Origin: Salipiger bermudensis HTCC2601
GTDB lineage: Bacteria > Pseudomonadota > Alphaproteobacteria > Rhodobacterales > Rhodobacteraceae
Length of the DNA: 53,446 nucleotides
NCBI RefSeq assembly: GCF_000153725.1
Contig: NZ_DS022276.1
Location: 680,345-733,790 of the forward strand
Direction: 5' to 3'
Shown: one piece after another, positions 17,344-26,556 of the stretch
Layout of the letters: each line of letters opens with the position of its first letter
Numbering within the stretch: the stretch's first letter is position 1
Notes under the pieces: generated by a model
The model's input: only the letters and a program-made list of their open reading frames with translations
Database searches by the model: none
Told to the model about the DNA's origin: nothing
Program-made: the position numbers and the translations under genes

Positions 17344-18029
17344 ATGGCCCAGATCAAGAACATCCTTCTGGTCGACGACGATGACGACCTGCGCGAGGCC
17401 CTGGCCGAACAACTGGTGATGACCGAGGATTTCGAGGTCTTCGAGGCAGAGACAGCCGCCGCCGCCATGGGCCGGGTCAAGGTACAGAATTACGAGCTCA
17501 TCATCCTCGACGTGGGCCTGCCCGACAATGACGGGCGCGAGCTCTGCCGGCTGATGCGCAAGCAGGGCGTGAAGGCGCCGATCATCATGCTGACCGGCCA
17601 CGACACCGACGCCGACACCATCCTCGGGCTCGATGCCGGCGCCAATGACTACGTCACCAAGCCGTTCAGTTCCCGGTTCTTCTCGCCCGGATCCGCGCCC
17701 AGCTGCGCCAGCACGAGCAATCCGAGGACGCGGTCTTCACCGTCGGCCCCTACACGTTCAAGCCGTCGATGAAGCTGCTGGTCACCGAGGACGACCGCAA
17801 GATCCGCCTCACCGAGAAAGAGACCAACATCCTCAAATTCCTCTACCGCTCGACCGAGGGCGTGGTGCCGCGCGACGTGCTGCTGCACGAGGTCTGGGGC
17901 TACAATGCCGGGGTGACGACGCACACGCTCGAGACCCACATCTACCGCCTGCGCCAGAAGATCGAACCGGATCCCTCCAATGCGCGCATCCTCGTGACCG
18001 AGTCGGGGGGATACCGTCTGGTTGCTTAA
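17344..18029 (+). pseudogene. OmpR-type response regulator broken by a one-base deletion
   Basis: The intact part encodes a receiver with DDDDD (11-15), phospho-acceptor D56 (ILDVGLP) and KPF (106-108). After TTC at 17665-17667 the frame breaks. Reading CAG TTC CCG GTT CTT CTC in the next frame gives FPVLLARIRAQLRQHEQ, then an unbroken winged-helix domain to GGYRLVA. Inserting one A at about 17668 (TTCAGTTC to TTCAAGTTC) restores K-F and a 228-aa OmpR-family protein of normal length. Everything else is conserved and no decay is seen, so a consensus error is likely. ATG 17344 follows GGAG by eight bases. The gene is divergent from ribA; no kinase is adjacent. Confidence 0.85.
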
Positions 18030-18061
18030 TCAGCCAAGCGCCCGGCCGCCCGGGCCGGCCT

Positions 18062-18177
18062 GCCTCCGGCGGGAGTATTCTTGACGAAGAGAAGCCAGGG
18101 GTGCCGTGCTCCTGGCTTCTTTGGTTCAAAAATACCTCGGGGGAGTCCGCGGCACGCGGACGGGGGCAGCGCCCCCG
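18062..18177 (+). repeat. modular intergenic hairpin repeat, copy 2
   Basis: Same plan as copy 1. Module A (18062-18139) has the GAAGCCAGG / CCTGGCTTC inner hairpin and TTTGGTTC tail. In module B the variable hairpin is GTCCGCG-GCA-CGCGGAC (18145-18161), different in sequence from copy 1 but again perfectly paired, followed by GGGGGC-AGC-GCCCCC (18162-18176). It starts 32 bases past the response regulator stop. Confidence 0.85.
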
Positions 18178-18193
18178 GCAAGCGTCCCAAACA

Positions 18194-18236
18194 GAAAGGC
18201 CGCCCGGGGGTTCGGGCGGCCTTTTTCATTTTCAAG
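18194..18236. terminator. bidirectional terminator between the response regulator and catalase
   Basis: The hairpin GGCCGCCCG...CGGGCGGCC is flanked by AAA on the left and TTTTT on the right, so it can stop transcription from both converging genes. It ends 10 bases before the catalase stop. Confidence 0.75.
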
Positions 18237-18246
18237 GATGCGCGGC

Positions 18247-19761
18247 TTACTCAGCGGCGCGGATCGGGGTGTCGTCGGTCACCGGCAGGGACGGGTCGCC
18301 GTGCTGGCCGGTTTCCAGCGCGCGGCGCACGCCGGCCTCGTAATCGGGATGCACCTTCTTCAGCACCGCAAGCCAGCGCTCCTTCACGCCGTCGGTGCAG
18401 GGCGCCATGCCGCCAGCCATGTTGCGGTGCAGCCGGTCGCGCTCGTCATCGTCGAGCACCTCTGCATAAAGGGCGCGCGGCTGGACGTAATCGACTTCGC
18501 TCTCTTCCTGATCGAAGCGCGCGGCGACGGCCTCGGGGTCGATGCGCATCGGCGGCTCCTGCACGCTTTCGTCCGCCACCGGGCCGTCATACTGGTTCGG
18601 CTCGTAATAGGCGTCGGGATTGCCGAAATCGTTGGTGAAGAACCGCATGGCGCCGTCCTTGTGGTAATGGTTCACCTTGGCGTTCTTCGGTGCGTTGGCG
18701 GGCAGCGCCTCGTAATGGGTGCCAAGGCGGTAGCGGTGCGCATCGGCGTAGGACAGGATCCGAGCCTGCAGCATCTTGTCCGGCGAGAAGCCGATGCCCG
18801 GCACCACGTTGTTCACGTTGTAGGCGGCGTTCTCGACCATCTGGAAGTAGTTCTCAGGGATGGTGTTCATCTCGAGCTCGCCGACCTCGATCAGCGGGTA
18901 GTCCTCGTGCGGCCAGACCTTGGTCAGGTCGAACGGGTTGAACGGCGTTTCGAGCGCCTCTTCCTCGCTCATGACCTGAATGTACATGGTCCATTTCGGG
19001 AAATTGCCCTCGGTGAGCATGTTCCACAGCTCTTCCTGGTAGCTCTCGCGCGTCTGGCCGATGATCTCGGCCGCCTTGGCGTCGGACAGCCAGTCATGCC
19101 CTTGCTGGGTCTTGAAGTGGAACTTCACCCAGTGACGCTCGCCCTCGGCGTTCCACATCGAAAAGGTGTGCGAGCCGTAACCGTTCATGTGCGCGGGGGT
19201 GCGCGGGATACCGCGGTCCGACATCAGTATGGTGACCTGGTGCACCGATTCGGGCTGCGCCGCCCAGAAGTCGAACATCGCCTCGGGAGAGCGCATGTTG
19301 GTCTTTGGGTGCCGCTTTTGCGTGCGGATGAAATCAGGAAACTTGAACGCATCGCGGACGAAGAAGATCGGGGTGTTGTTGCCCACCATGTCCCAGTTGC
19401 CGTCCTCGGTGTAGAACTTCAGGGCAAAGCCGCGCACGTCGCGCTCTGCATCGGCGGCGCCGCGTTCACCGGCGACGGTGGACCAGCGCGACAGCACCTC
19501 GGTGGTCTTGCCAACCTCGGAGAACAGCTTGGCGCAGGTGTATCTGGAGATGTCATGCGTGACCGTGAAGGTGCCCTGAAGCCCCCAGCCCTTGGCATGC
19601 ACGACCCGCTCGGGGATGCGCTCGCGGTTCTGATGCGCAAGTTTTTCAATCAGTTGGTGATCCTGCATCAGCACAGGGCCGCGGCTGCCCGCGGTCTGCG
19701 ACGTGCGGTTCGTGGGATAGGGCGCACCGGAGGTGGAGGTGAGGGTCGGCTTGTCGGCCAT
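18247..19761 (-). CDS. katA: catalase (small-subunit haem catalase)
   Basis: Disproportionates hydrogen peroxide in the cytoplasm. It is 504 aa, the size of a small-subunit clade catalase. The distal haem histidine is H55 ([10 protein letters not shown]), the distal asparagine N128 ([11 protein letters not shown]) and the proximal haem tyrosine Y338 ([14 protein letters not shown]), so it should be active. I start at the ATG at 19761 (MADKPTLT); the open frame continues upstream but has no ribosome site there. It lies alone, with a bidirectional terminator downstream. The upstream gap contains an ATAG-N9-CTAT dyad and a candidate small RNA read the other way. No oxyR gene is in the window. 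Confidence 0.92.
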   Translation of the reverse strand: MADKPTLTSTSGAPYPTNRTSQTAGSRGPVLMQDHQLIEKLAHQNRERIPERVVHAKGWGLQGTFTVTHDISRYTCAKLFSEVGKTTEVLSRWSTVAGERGAADAERDVRGFALKFYTEDGNWDMVGNNTPIFFVRDAFKFPDFIRTQKRHPKTNMRSPEAMFDFWAAQPESVHQVTILMSDRGIPRTPAHMNGYGSHTFSMWNAEGERHWVKFHFKTQQGHDWLSDAKAAEIIGQTRESYQEELWNMLTEGNFPKWTMYIQVMSEEEALETPFNPFDLTKVWPHEDYPLIEVGELEMNTIPENYFQMVENAAYNVNNVVPGIGFSPDKMLQARILSYADAHRYRLGTHYEALPANAPKNAKVNHYHKDGAMRFFTNDFGNPDAYYEPNQYDGPVADESVQEPPMRIDPEAVAARFDQEESEVDYVQPRALYAEVLDDDERDRLHRNMAGGMAPCTDGVKERWLAVLKKVHPDYEAGVRRALETGQHGDPSLPVTDDTPIRAAE

Positions 19762-19964
19762 GGGTCTCTCGCTTTCTCTCTGTCGTGACGGAGGGGCGAT
19801 CTTGCGATCGTGGGCAGCAGACAGTGCGCCCGTCATTGCCCGCCCAACGACAGCGGCGGCCCTTTTGTTCCCACGCGAACCAGGCCCGCGACGGCAGAGG
19901 CGCACGCCGGTCGGCATCTCTTCGCGCAACGGCGGGGTTCCGTTTGCGTCAGATCAAAGCATCA

Positions 19965-20072
19965 TTGTTCAGATAGCTTTAGTTCCTATATGACAGAGAT
20001 CCCGTTGCATGTGCGGGCATTCACATGCACCTCCCTGTTGGACCTGGCCGGGCGTCACGCCCGGCCTTTTTT
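19965..20072 (+). ncRNA. candidate small RNA upstream of catalase
   Basis: A possible promoter (TTGTTC at 19965-19970; CTATAT/TATATG near 19986-19992) precedes a short non-coding stretch with a perfect 8-bp hairpin (TGCATGTG / CACATGCA, 20006-20029), a pyrimidine-rich linker CCTCCCTGTTGG, and a strong terminator (GGCCGGGCG-TCA-CGCCCGGCC, then six T, 20046-20072). The transcript would be about 75-80 nt. The only overlapping ORF (ATG 19991) runs through the terminator and has no ribosome site. The linker's CCTCC could pair with GGAGG ribosome sites. This is predicted from structure only. Confidence 0.5.
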
Positions 20073-20165
20073 CGTCAGCATACCGTTTACCACCGCACGC
20101 GGCCGCCCCTGACGACGGCCAAGAGCGTTTGGCGCGCGCCGCCGCGCCGTGCTACACAGGACGCA

Positions 20166-20987
20166 ATGGACTTCGACCTTCAGAACGACACGCTGAGCCC
20201 GGTGCCCCGCCGGCTCGAGCATCCTTACGACAACGTGCCGGTCCTCGACTGGTGGAAATACGATTACGACCACGTTTTCGTCGTGCTGAACCCGTTTTAC
20301 CGGGTGCCCGGCTACACCCCCGAGACCGCGAGCTTCGGCCCGATGCGGGTGTCGATGGACCCCGAAACGCTGATGGAGCAGATCGAGGAGGGCGGCATGC
20401 CCGAGCCGCTCAACCCCGCCCCCGAAGGCTTCGAGGATCTCATCAAGCAGACCGGGGAGGCGGTGGCGTGGTCCGACGTTGCCTTTGCCATCGGCGCCAC
20501 GGATTTCGACCGCTTTGCGCGCACCGTCTGGCTGCAGGCGATCGGCGGCGAAATCCCCGAGGCGGATCAGGACCTCGCCGCGCGTCTGGCGGAATACTGC
20601 GAGCGCACCGGCCTCTACCACCCCGAGGAAGACCTCCTGCCGGCGGCGATGGAGCCTGTGCTGGGGCGTTACCTCGCGGCACTGGGCCAGACCGACGTGA
20701 TGCTCTGGAGCGAATGGCGCGAGGTTTCTCGCCTCGCACCGCTGGAAACCTTCGCACGCGAGAACCCGGCGTCGGGCCTGCCCGGCGAGAAGCTCTCGGC
20801 GGTGGCCGCTCCGGGCCTGCTGCTGAGCTGGGGCTATGACGATATCGCCGGGTTGCTGGCGCTGACCGACGCGCAGCGCGCCCGCGCAAACCCGGCCGAC
20901 TATTTCGAGGGCTACTGGGCCGGCGCCGAAACCACCTCGCTGGTTTTCGCCCCAGAAGGCGCCCCGCCGCCCTCTCGTCGCAACTGA
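20166..20987 (+). CDS. conserved-looking protein of unknown function
   Basis: A soluble, acidic 273-aa protein with no signal peptide or membrane segment. It begins MDFDLQND and is rich in Trp, Tyr and Pro-Glu motifs in its first third (VPVLDWWKYDYDHVF, FYRVPGYTP). I recognise no catalytic motif or family. The codon use is like its neighbours, and the ORF is the only credible reading of the region. The start is at the first ATG after the sRNA terminator gap; no clear Shine-Dalgarno is seen. It converges on pnp through a bidirectional terminator at 21033-21069. Confidence 0.7.
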   Translation: MDFDLQNDTLSPVPRRLEHPYDNVPVLDWWKYDYDHVFVVLNPFYRVPGYTPETASFGPMRVSMDPETLMEQIEEGGMPEPLNPAPEGFEDLIKQTGEAVAWSDVAFAIGATDFDRFARTVWLQAIGGEIPEADQDLAARLAEYCERTGLYHPEEDLLPAAMEPVLGRYLAALGQTDVMLWSEWREVSRLAPLETFARENPASGLPGEKLSAVAAPGLLLSWGYDDIAGLLALTDAQRARANPADYFEGYWAGAETTSLVFAPEGAPPPSRRN

Positions 20988-21032
20988 TTCAGCGCCGAAG
21001 ACACCACGCGCAAGTGGCAGCCTTCAGAAATG

Positions 21033-21069
21033 CGGAACGCCCCGGTCAGTGACCGGGGCGTTCCTTTTT
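21033..21069. terminator. bidirectional terminator between the unknown gene and pnp
   Basis: Perfect hairpin GGAACGCCCCGGTC / GACCGGGGCGTTCC-type arms (20-odd bases), followed by TTTTT on the plus strand. It serves the plus-strand gene and, less strongly, pnp. Confidence 0.8.
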
Positions 21070-21089
21070 CTGCTTCAGGTGAGAGGGGC

Positions 21090-23236
21090 TCAGTCGGCCG
21101 CCTCTTCCTTCTTCTCGGCGGAGACTTCCTCGCCGGTTTCCTGATCGACCATCTTCATGGCGAGGCGCACCTTGCCGCGATCGTCGAAGCCGAGCAGCTT
21201 CACGAAGACTTCCTGGCCTTCCTTCAGCACATCGCTCGGGTGGTTCAGGCGGCGGTTCTCGATCTGGGACACGTGCACCAGACCGTCGCGCTTGCCGAAG
21301 AAGTTCACGAAGGCGCCGAAATCGACGATCTTCACGACCTTGCCCTTGTAGACCTTGCCCTCTTCCGGCTCGGCCACGATCGAGTGGATCATGTCATAGG
21401 CCTTCTGGATCGACTCGCCGTTCGGCGACGCGATCTTGATCAGGCCTTCATCGTTGATGTCGACCTTGGCGCCCGACACTTCGACGATCTCGCGGATGAC
21501 CTTGCCGCCCGAGCCGATCACTTCACGGATCTTGTCGGTCGGGATCTGCATCATCTCGATGCGCGGAGCGTGGACCGAGAACTCGCCGGCTTCGGACAGC
21601 GCCTTGCCCATCTCGGACAGGATGTGCATCCGGCCGTCCTTGGCCTGTGCCAGCGCCTTCTTCATGATCTCGGGGGTGATGCCCGCGACCTTGATGTCCA
21701 TCTGCAGCGAGGTGATGCCGTTCTCGGTGCCTGCGACTTTGAAGTCCATGTCGCCGAGGTGATCCTCGTCGCCGAGGATGTCGGTCAGGATCGCGTACTC
21801 GCCGTCATCTTCCAGCACCAGGCCCATGGCCACACCGGCCACCGGGGCCTTCAGCGGAACGCCCGCATCCATCATCGACAGCGAGCCGCCGCAGACGGAA
21901 GCCATCGAGGACGAGCCGTTGGACTCGGTGATCTCGGAGACCAGGCGGATGGTGTAGGGGAAGTCGGTCGGAGCCGGCAGCACGGCCTGCAGCGCGCGCC
22001 ATGCCAGCTTGCCGTGGCCGATTTCGCGACGACCCGGGGAACCGACGCGGCCCACTTCGCCCACCGAGTAGGGAGGGAAGTTGTAGTGCAGCAGGAAGTT
22101 CGAGCGGAAGTTGCCGTGCAGCGCGTCGATGATCTGCTCGTCGTCGCCGGTGCCCAGCGTGGTCACGACCAGCGCCTGGGTTTCGCCGCGGGTGAACAGC
22201 GACGAGCCGTGGGTGCGCGGCAGCACCGAGGTTTCCGACTGGATCGGGCGGACCTGGTCAAGCGCGCGACCGTCGATGCGGCGCTTGTTCTTGACCACGT
22301 CGGCGCGCAGAACGGTCGACTCGAGCTTCTTCAGAGCCGAGCCAAGGTTCGCGTCCTCGAGCTGCTCTTCCGAGAGCTGGCCCTTGATCTCTTCCTTGGC
22401 GGCCGAGACGGCGGCAACGCGTTGCTGCTTGTCGGTGATCGCATAGGCGGCACGCATCTTGTCTTCGCCAAGGCCCTTCACGACCTCGTACAGCGCCGAG
22501 TATCCGGCGGCTGGAAGTCGAACGGCTCTTTCGCGCAGTCTTCGGCCAGCGAGACGATCAGGTCGATGACAGGCTGGATCTGCTCGTGCGCGAAGGTCAC
22601 CGCGCCCAGCATCTCTTCCTCGGTCAGCTCATAGGCTTCCGATTCCACCATCATCACGGCGTCCTTGGTGCCGGCCACGACGAGGTCGAGACGCTGCTCG
22701 GGGTTGTTGCGCAGCCCCTGCATGTCGTCGACGGTCGGGTTCAGCACGTAGTCGCCATCCTCGAAGCCGACGCGGGCGCCGGCGATCGGGCCCATGAACG
22801 GCACGCCCGAGATGGTCAGCGCAGCCGAGGCGGCGATCATCGCGACGATGTCGGGGTCGTTGACGAGGTCGTGGCTCAGCACGGTGCACATCACCAGCAC
22901 TTCATGCTTGAAGCCGGGGACGAACAGCGGGCGGATCGGACGGTCGATCAGGCGTGCGGTCAGCGTCTCTTTCTCGGTCGGACGCGCTTCACGCTTGAAG
23001 AAGCCGCCGGGCACCTTGCCCGCGGCATAGTATTTTTCCTGGTAGTGGACGGTCAGCGGAAAGAAATCCTGACCCGGCTTCGGCTCTTTCGCGAAGGTCA
23101 CGTTGGCCATGACGGAGGTCTCGCCCAGCGTGGCGATGACGGTGCCGTCGGCCTGACGGGCAACCTTGCCCGATTCCAGCGTGAGCGTCTCTTCGCCCCA
23201 CTGCATCGATTTCTTCGTAATGTTGAACATGTTCAT
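21090..23236 (-). pseudogene. pnp: polynucleotide phosphorylase with a one-base deletion
   Basis: This phosphorolytic 3'-5' exoribonuclease is the core of the RNA degradosome. The sequence reads as two RNase PH domains, then a KH domain with [11 protein letters not shown], then an S1 domain ([16 protein letters not shown]). The frame breaks near residue 245: the coding strand has CCGCCGGATACTCGGCG where CCGCCGGACTACTCGGCG (P-P-D-Y-S-A) is expected, so one C is missing at about 22502. Adding it back gives 715 aa, the usual size. Without it, the first part ends after 252 residues. All other motifs are intact, so sequence error is more likely than true loss. In most relatives pnp follows rpsO directly; here a 2.4-kb RTX gene lies between. 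Confidence 0.9.
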
Positions 23237-23586
23237 ATCCTGTGAGGGAGCACTCGCGGGCCCTCCCGCGTCTCCCGTTTTCGTGGCGGCCCCATTGCCG
23301 CCGCCCCCTATCCTCCTGCACGCGCCCGGGGGCCAAGGGCGTCACGTCTCAGATGGCGCGGCCATACAGTGTTTTCCCGATGATTGAAAGAAAAACCCGC
23401 GGTGCGTCACCCCCGCCAGCAGATCGTAAGCGCATCGCGAGATTTCAAGCCGCAAGGCATTCCGCGCCAGGCGAGCAGCGCTCTATCGCCGGCAAACACT
23501 GACCTTGCAGCCCTCTCGCTGACCGCTCACCTGGCAACGCCGAGACAGCGAATGATCGATGTCCGGCACTGGTTTCACAATCGTGA

Positions 23587-25956
23587 TCAAACCTGCAGCA
23601 TGTCGTCGGTGAGCGCCGCCAATTGCTCGGACTGGAACCGGATTCTGGTATTCTCCGCTTCGAAGACGAGGTGGTCGCCATCCTGATGGAAGGCCTCAAG
23701 CGCGGCATCGAGATCGGCGAAACCAAAGGCCATCAGGTCAATGATGTCGAAGGACTGTAGATCGGCGACCGTGTCGTTGCCTTCGTCGGGTGCAAAGACA
23801 AACCTGTCGGACCCGGGCCCACCGAAGAGCAGGTCATTGCCGGCACCGCCAGCGAGCACGTCGTCTTCGCCCCGCGCGCGCATCCATGCGTCAAAGCCTT
23901 GATCGTCATTGAGCAGGACTTGCACGGCGACGAATTCATCACGGCTGAGCCCGGCGTCAAGCTGTGCCGCGGCGAAATCCACCTCGACTTCGGATGTCGT
24001 GTCATCCAAATTGGTCAGGACCAGTTCGACAAAGTCGCGATCCGACAGGCCACTCGCGCTCTGCTCGAACTCTTGCGACGTAAGCAGCATCCGGGTCAGA
24101 CCGCTGAGATCGAGCCCGTTTTCGATGCGATCGAGCCAGTTCTCGAACCCCCGCGCATCCGGACGCCGGCCCAAGACCGCCTGATAGGACGAGAACACCT
24201 CGTCTCCCCATTGATTTTCGAACTCGACGAGGCGCCCAGTCAGATCGTAGCCCGAGCTCTGCGATTGATACTCCTCGCTCAGGACGAAAGCGCTGGCGAT
24301 CTCGCCCTCGGCGTAGCGAGGCAGCAAACCCCAACTATAGGCCCGTTCCAACTGGTCTAGCCAAATTTCGCGATAAGGATCATCATCCACGACATTGCCA
24401 CGCAAACGCTCGTAGAAGAACGAAATCAGGTCTGCGCCATGCAGATCACCCCAGCGCTGATCGAACTCGGGGCTGCCGATGATGAAGGCCGCCGCATCGC
24501 TCAGACCGTAGAATGAATAATAAGCATTCTCCAGCCCCATCTGCAGCTCTCTCTCGCTGGGTTCGCGGTCGAGCAGAAACTCAAACAGGCGGAAAACCGC
24601 TCCCTCGATGCCGGGGAGCCATTGACCGTCGGCAGTGTCATCACCGATCAAGAGGTCGTCGCCCTCCGCACCGAGCAAGACGTCGTGCCCGGAAATGCCG
24701 CGAATCGTATTATCGCGGTCTGAACCAAACACGAGCGTCGAAGACGCATCGTCGACATAATTGGGAGAGTAAGCGTGTATCTGGATCGAGGCCACGGCAT
24801 CCGGTACGTATCCATCGAAACTGTAAATCCTTTCGGCCGAGATTTCGTAGGCGCCATACACGTCGACCCACTCGGCCGATGCCGATACGAAATACGTTCC
24901 ATTGGCCTCGGGAGCGAAAAACAAACTGTTGCTCAAGTAATAAGAATTTCTGACCATTACCGGGATCAAGTCTCCCTCGCTGTCATAGATCCCCCTGATC
25001 ACGGCCGAGTAGGACAGCGAGCCTGTGGCGTCGGTGGGCGACATGACGAACTGGTAAACGCCGCCCTCCTCCAACTCCACTGCAAACCAGTCACGATCCG
25101 CGCGCGGTAGAAACGCATTATCCTCAATCTCGCCAGTTGCGGCCTCTCCGACACGTAGAATGCCCGTCGTATCGACCGTCGCCGCGAAATCGTCGATGCG
25201 TTGGTAGATTGAGGCTTGCAGTTCGTAGCCGCCTTCACCTTCCAAGAAATAATCCCAATTTGTTACAGATACATGGTACACTCCTGATTCATCGGGAGTA
25301 AACAGAACCTTGTTACCTCGGTAGGCAACTTGGTCATTCCATTCCGACACATACTCGCCTTCCGAGTCATACAACCCCTCGATAGACGGAAAGCCCCCGC
25401 TGTCAGAAGTGCCATTGCCGCTAGCGGACACATCGAAGATATAGCTTTCACCGGCCGTCAACTCTATTGCAAACCAGTCGTCATCCTGAATTTGATAGAC
25501 GTCGCCGGCCTGAATTTCTCCGGATACGGTCTCTCCAACGGAGAAATTTCCAGAAGTCTCAGGATCGGCACCGAAATCATCAACGAAATCGTAGGCTGTT
25601 AGGTTCAGTTCATATGCTCCGGTGGAAGTTCCAAAGGCAGACGCCGCGAGATAGTAGGTCCCGGACTGGGCAACCGAAAAGATGCTCCGGGAGTTATAAC
25701 CCTCGCCACCATCGTCATCCCCTGTCCCATAGACGATCTGACCCTGCGAATTCCGCAATCCAAGAAAATAGGGGTCTCCCAGGCCCAAAACATCGCCATT
25801 CGAAGCAGAGACCAGATCGATCCGGTAATACTGGTCTGCGTCCAGCTGCGTAGCAAACCAATCGACATCATTATCCACTTCGATAATACCTGTCGCGAAA
25901 CCGCCTACTGAAATCGTTCCTGTTGTGGATACTGCATTCTCGAAATCATCAGGCAT
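23587..25956 (-). CDS. secreted PPC / RTX / DUF4214 multidomain protein
   Basis: A 789-aa acidic protein. Three beta-rich repeats of the bacterial pre-peptidase C-terminal (PPC) type lie at about 1-120, 125-260 and 265-390 (each with DWFA.ELxAG then YxLxAS patterns). A short RTX block, GLSGHDVLLGAEGDDLLIG-like (about 410-440), follows. DUF4214-like segments (FRLFEFLLDREPS..., FSSYQAVLGRRPD...) occupy about 455-690, and a second RTX block (AGGAGNDLLFGGPGSDRF) with a hydrophobic tail ends the protein. There is no N-terminal signal peptide. The C-terminal RTX block suggests type I secretion and calcium-dependent folding. Base composition is visibly lower in GC than the neighbours. No ABC exporter is adjacent. 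Function unknown (possibly surface layer or adhesion). Confidence 0.85.
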   Translation of the reverse strand: MPDDFENAVSTTGTISVGGFATGIIEVDNDVDWFATQLDADQYYRIDLVSASNGDVLGLGDPYFLGLRNSQGQIVYGTGDDDGGEGYNSRSIFSVAQSGTYYLAASAFGTSTGAYELNLTAYDFVDDFGADPETSGNFSVGETVSGEIQAGDVYQIQDDDWFAIELTAGESYIFDVSASGNGTSDSGGFPSIEGLYDSEGEYVSEWNDQVAYRGNKVLFTPDESGVYHVSVTNWDYFLEGEGGYELQASIYQRIDDFAATVDTTGILRVGEAATGEIEDNAFLPRADRDWFAVELEEGGVYQFVMSPTDATGSLSYSAVIRGIYDSEGDLIPVMVRNSYYLSNSLFFAPEANGTYFVSASAEWVDVYGAYEISAERIYSFDGYVPDAVASIQIHAYSPNYVDDASSTLVFGSDRDNTIRGISGHDVLLGAEGDDLLIGDDTADGQWLPGIEGAVFRLFEFLLDREPSERELQMGLENAYYSFYGLSDAAAFIIGSPEFDQRWGDLHGADLISFFYERLRGNVVDDDPYREIWLDQLERAYSWGLLPRYAEGEIASAFVLSEEYQSQSSGYDLTGRLVEFENQWGDEVFSSYQAVLGRRPDARGFENWLDRIENGLDLSGLTRMLLTSQEFEQSASGLSDRDFVELVLTNLDDTTSEVEVDFAAAQLDAGLSRDEFVAVQVLLNDDQGFDAWMRARGEDDVLAGGAGNDLLFGGPGSDRFVFAPDEGNDTVADLQSFDIIDLMAFGFADLDAALEAFHQDGDHLVFEAENTRIRFQSEQLAALTDDMLQV

Positions 25957-26040
25957 GTCTCAACCCCAGGATTAATGAATAAATGAAATCTCGCCTTCAG
26001 TATGTGCAAAATCCGATCGCCGCGCAACTCGCAAGAACTG

Positions 26041-26080
26041 GCAAAATGAAAACGCCCGCTCCTCTCGGAACGGGCGCTCG
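26041..26080 (-). terminator. intrinsic terminator of rpsO
   Basis: Minus-strand hairpin GAGCGCCCGTTCC / GGAGCGGGCGTTT-type arms, followed by TTTTCATTTT, about 35 bases past the rpsO stop. It separates rpsO from the RTX gene downstream. Confidence 0.8.
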
Positions 26081-26111
26081 TAACCTTGGCCGGGCGCATG
26101 CCCGAAAGCGA

Positions 26112-26376
26112 CTAGCGGCGGATGCCGAGGCGCTGATGAGTCCTGGTAACGGGCTCTTCCTTGCCTTCAGGTAGTCCAGCAGCTTGCGGCGCTGAGCCAC
26201 GAGCTTGAGAAGGCACGACGCGAGTGGTTGTCCTTCTTGTGGGTCTTGAAGTGCTCGGTCAGGGTGGTGATGCGGCTGGTGAGGATGGCCACGTGAACTT
26301 CAGGGGAGCCGGTATCGCCTTCTTTGGTGGCGAATTCCTTCATCAGGCGGTTCTTTTCTTCGACGGTGATCGACAT
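26112..26376 (-). pseudogene. rpsO: ribosomal protein S15, five one-base deletions
   Basis: S15 is a 16S rRNA-binding primary assembly protein of the small subunit. The N-terminal half is perfect: [17 protein letters not shown]...HKKDNHSRR, preceded by AAGGAG. From there the frame breaks repeatedly. Restoring one base at each of five places (CGT[G]GCC, GC[C]AAG, CC[C]CGT, GA[C]CTC, AGC[C]GC) yields [39 protein letters not shown] sequence and a stop. The 265 bases plus five make 270, exactly the 89 residues of S15. All five lost bases are G or C in short runs within about 120 bases. This looks like assembly error, not decay. Confidence 0.88.
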
Positions 26377-26473
26377 CGGGGTCTCCTTGATGGTTGGTGT
26401 GGATGGCACAAGCCGGGATGTCGTCCAGCAGGGCCCGTGGAGATACCCACCCCCGAATGGAGCGGATGCGCGC

Positions 26474-26501
26474 GTATAAGGCGATTCCGGCGCGTTGAAA
26501 A
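26474..26501 (-). promoter_or_regulatory. rpsO: possible rpsO promoter
   Basis: On the minus strand TTTTCA (26501-26496) and TTATAC (26479-26474) are 16 bases apart, about 100 bases upstream of rpsO. Both elements are recognisable but weak. Confidence 0.35.
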
Positions 26502-26556
26502 GGAAAATCCCCGCCTGCCGCCACAGCCGCACCGGCCGCGTGCTCAGGCTGCGTGC

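Noticed and set aside
15382-17772. Very long plus-strand frame of about 800 codons covering ldt and ribA and running into the response regulator
   Set aside because: It is antisense to two clearly real genes and only its last part (from 17344) is the true regulator. High GC leaves the opposite frames open.
17344-18029. Programmed frameshift in the response regulator
   Set aside because: No slippery heptamer with a downstream structure is evident, and the break falls in a simple AA run like the other deletions.
23224-23235. Perfect palindrome TGAACATGTTCA at the pnp start
   Set aside because: It is explained by the codons around M-F/N and the start, with no sign of an operator.
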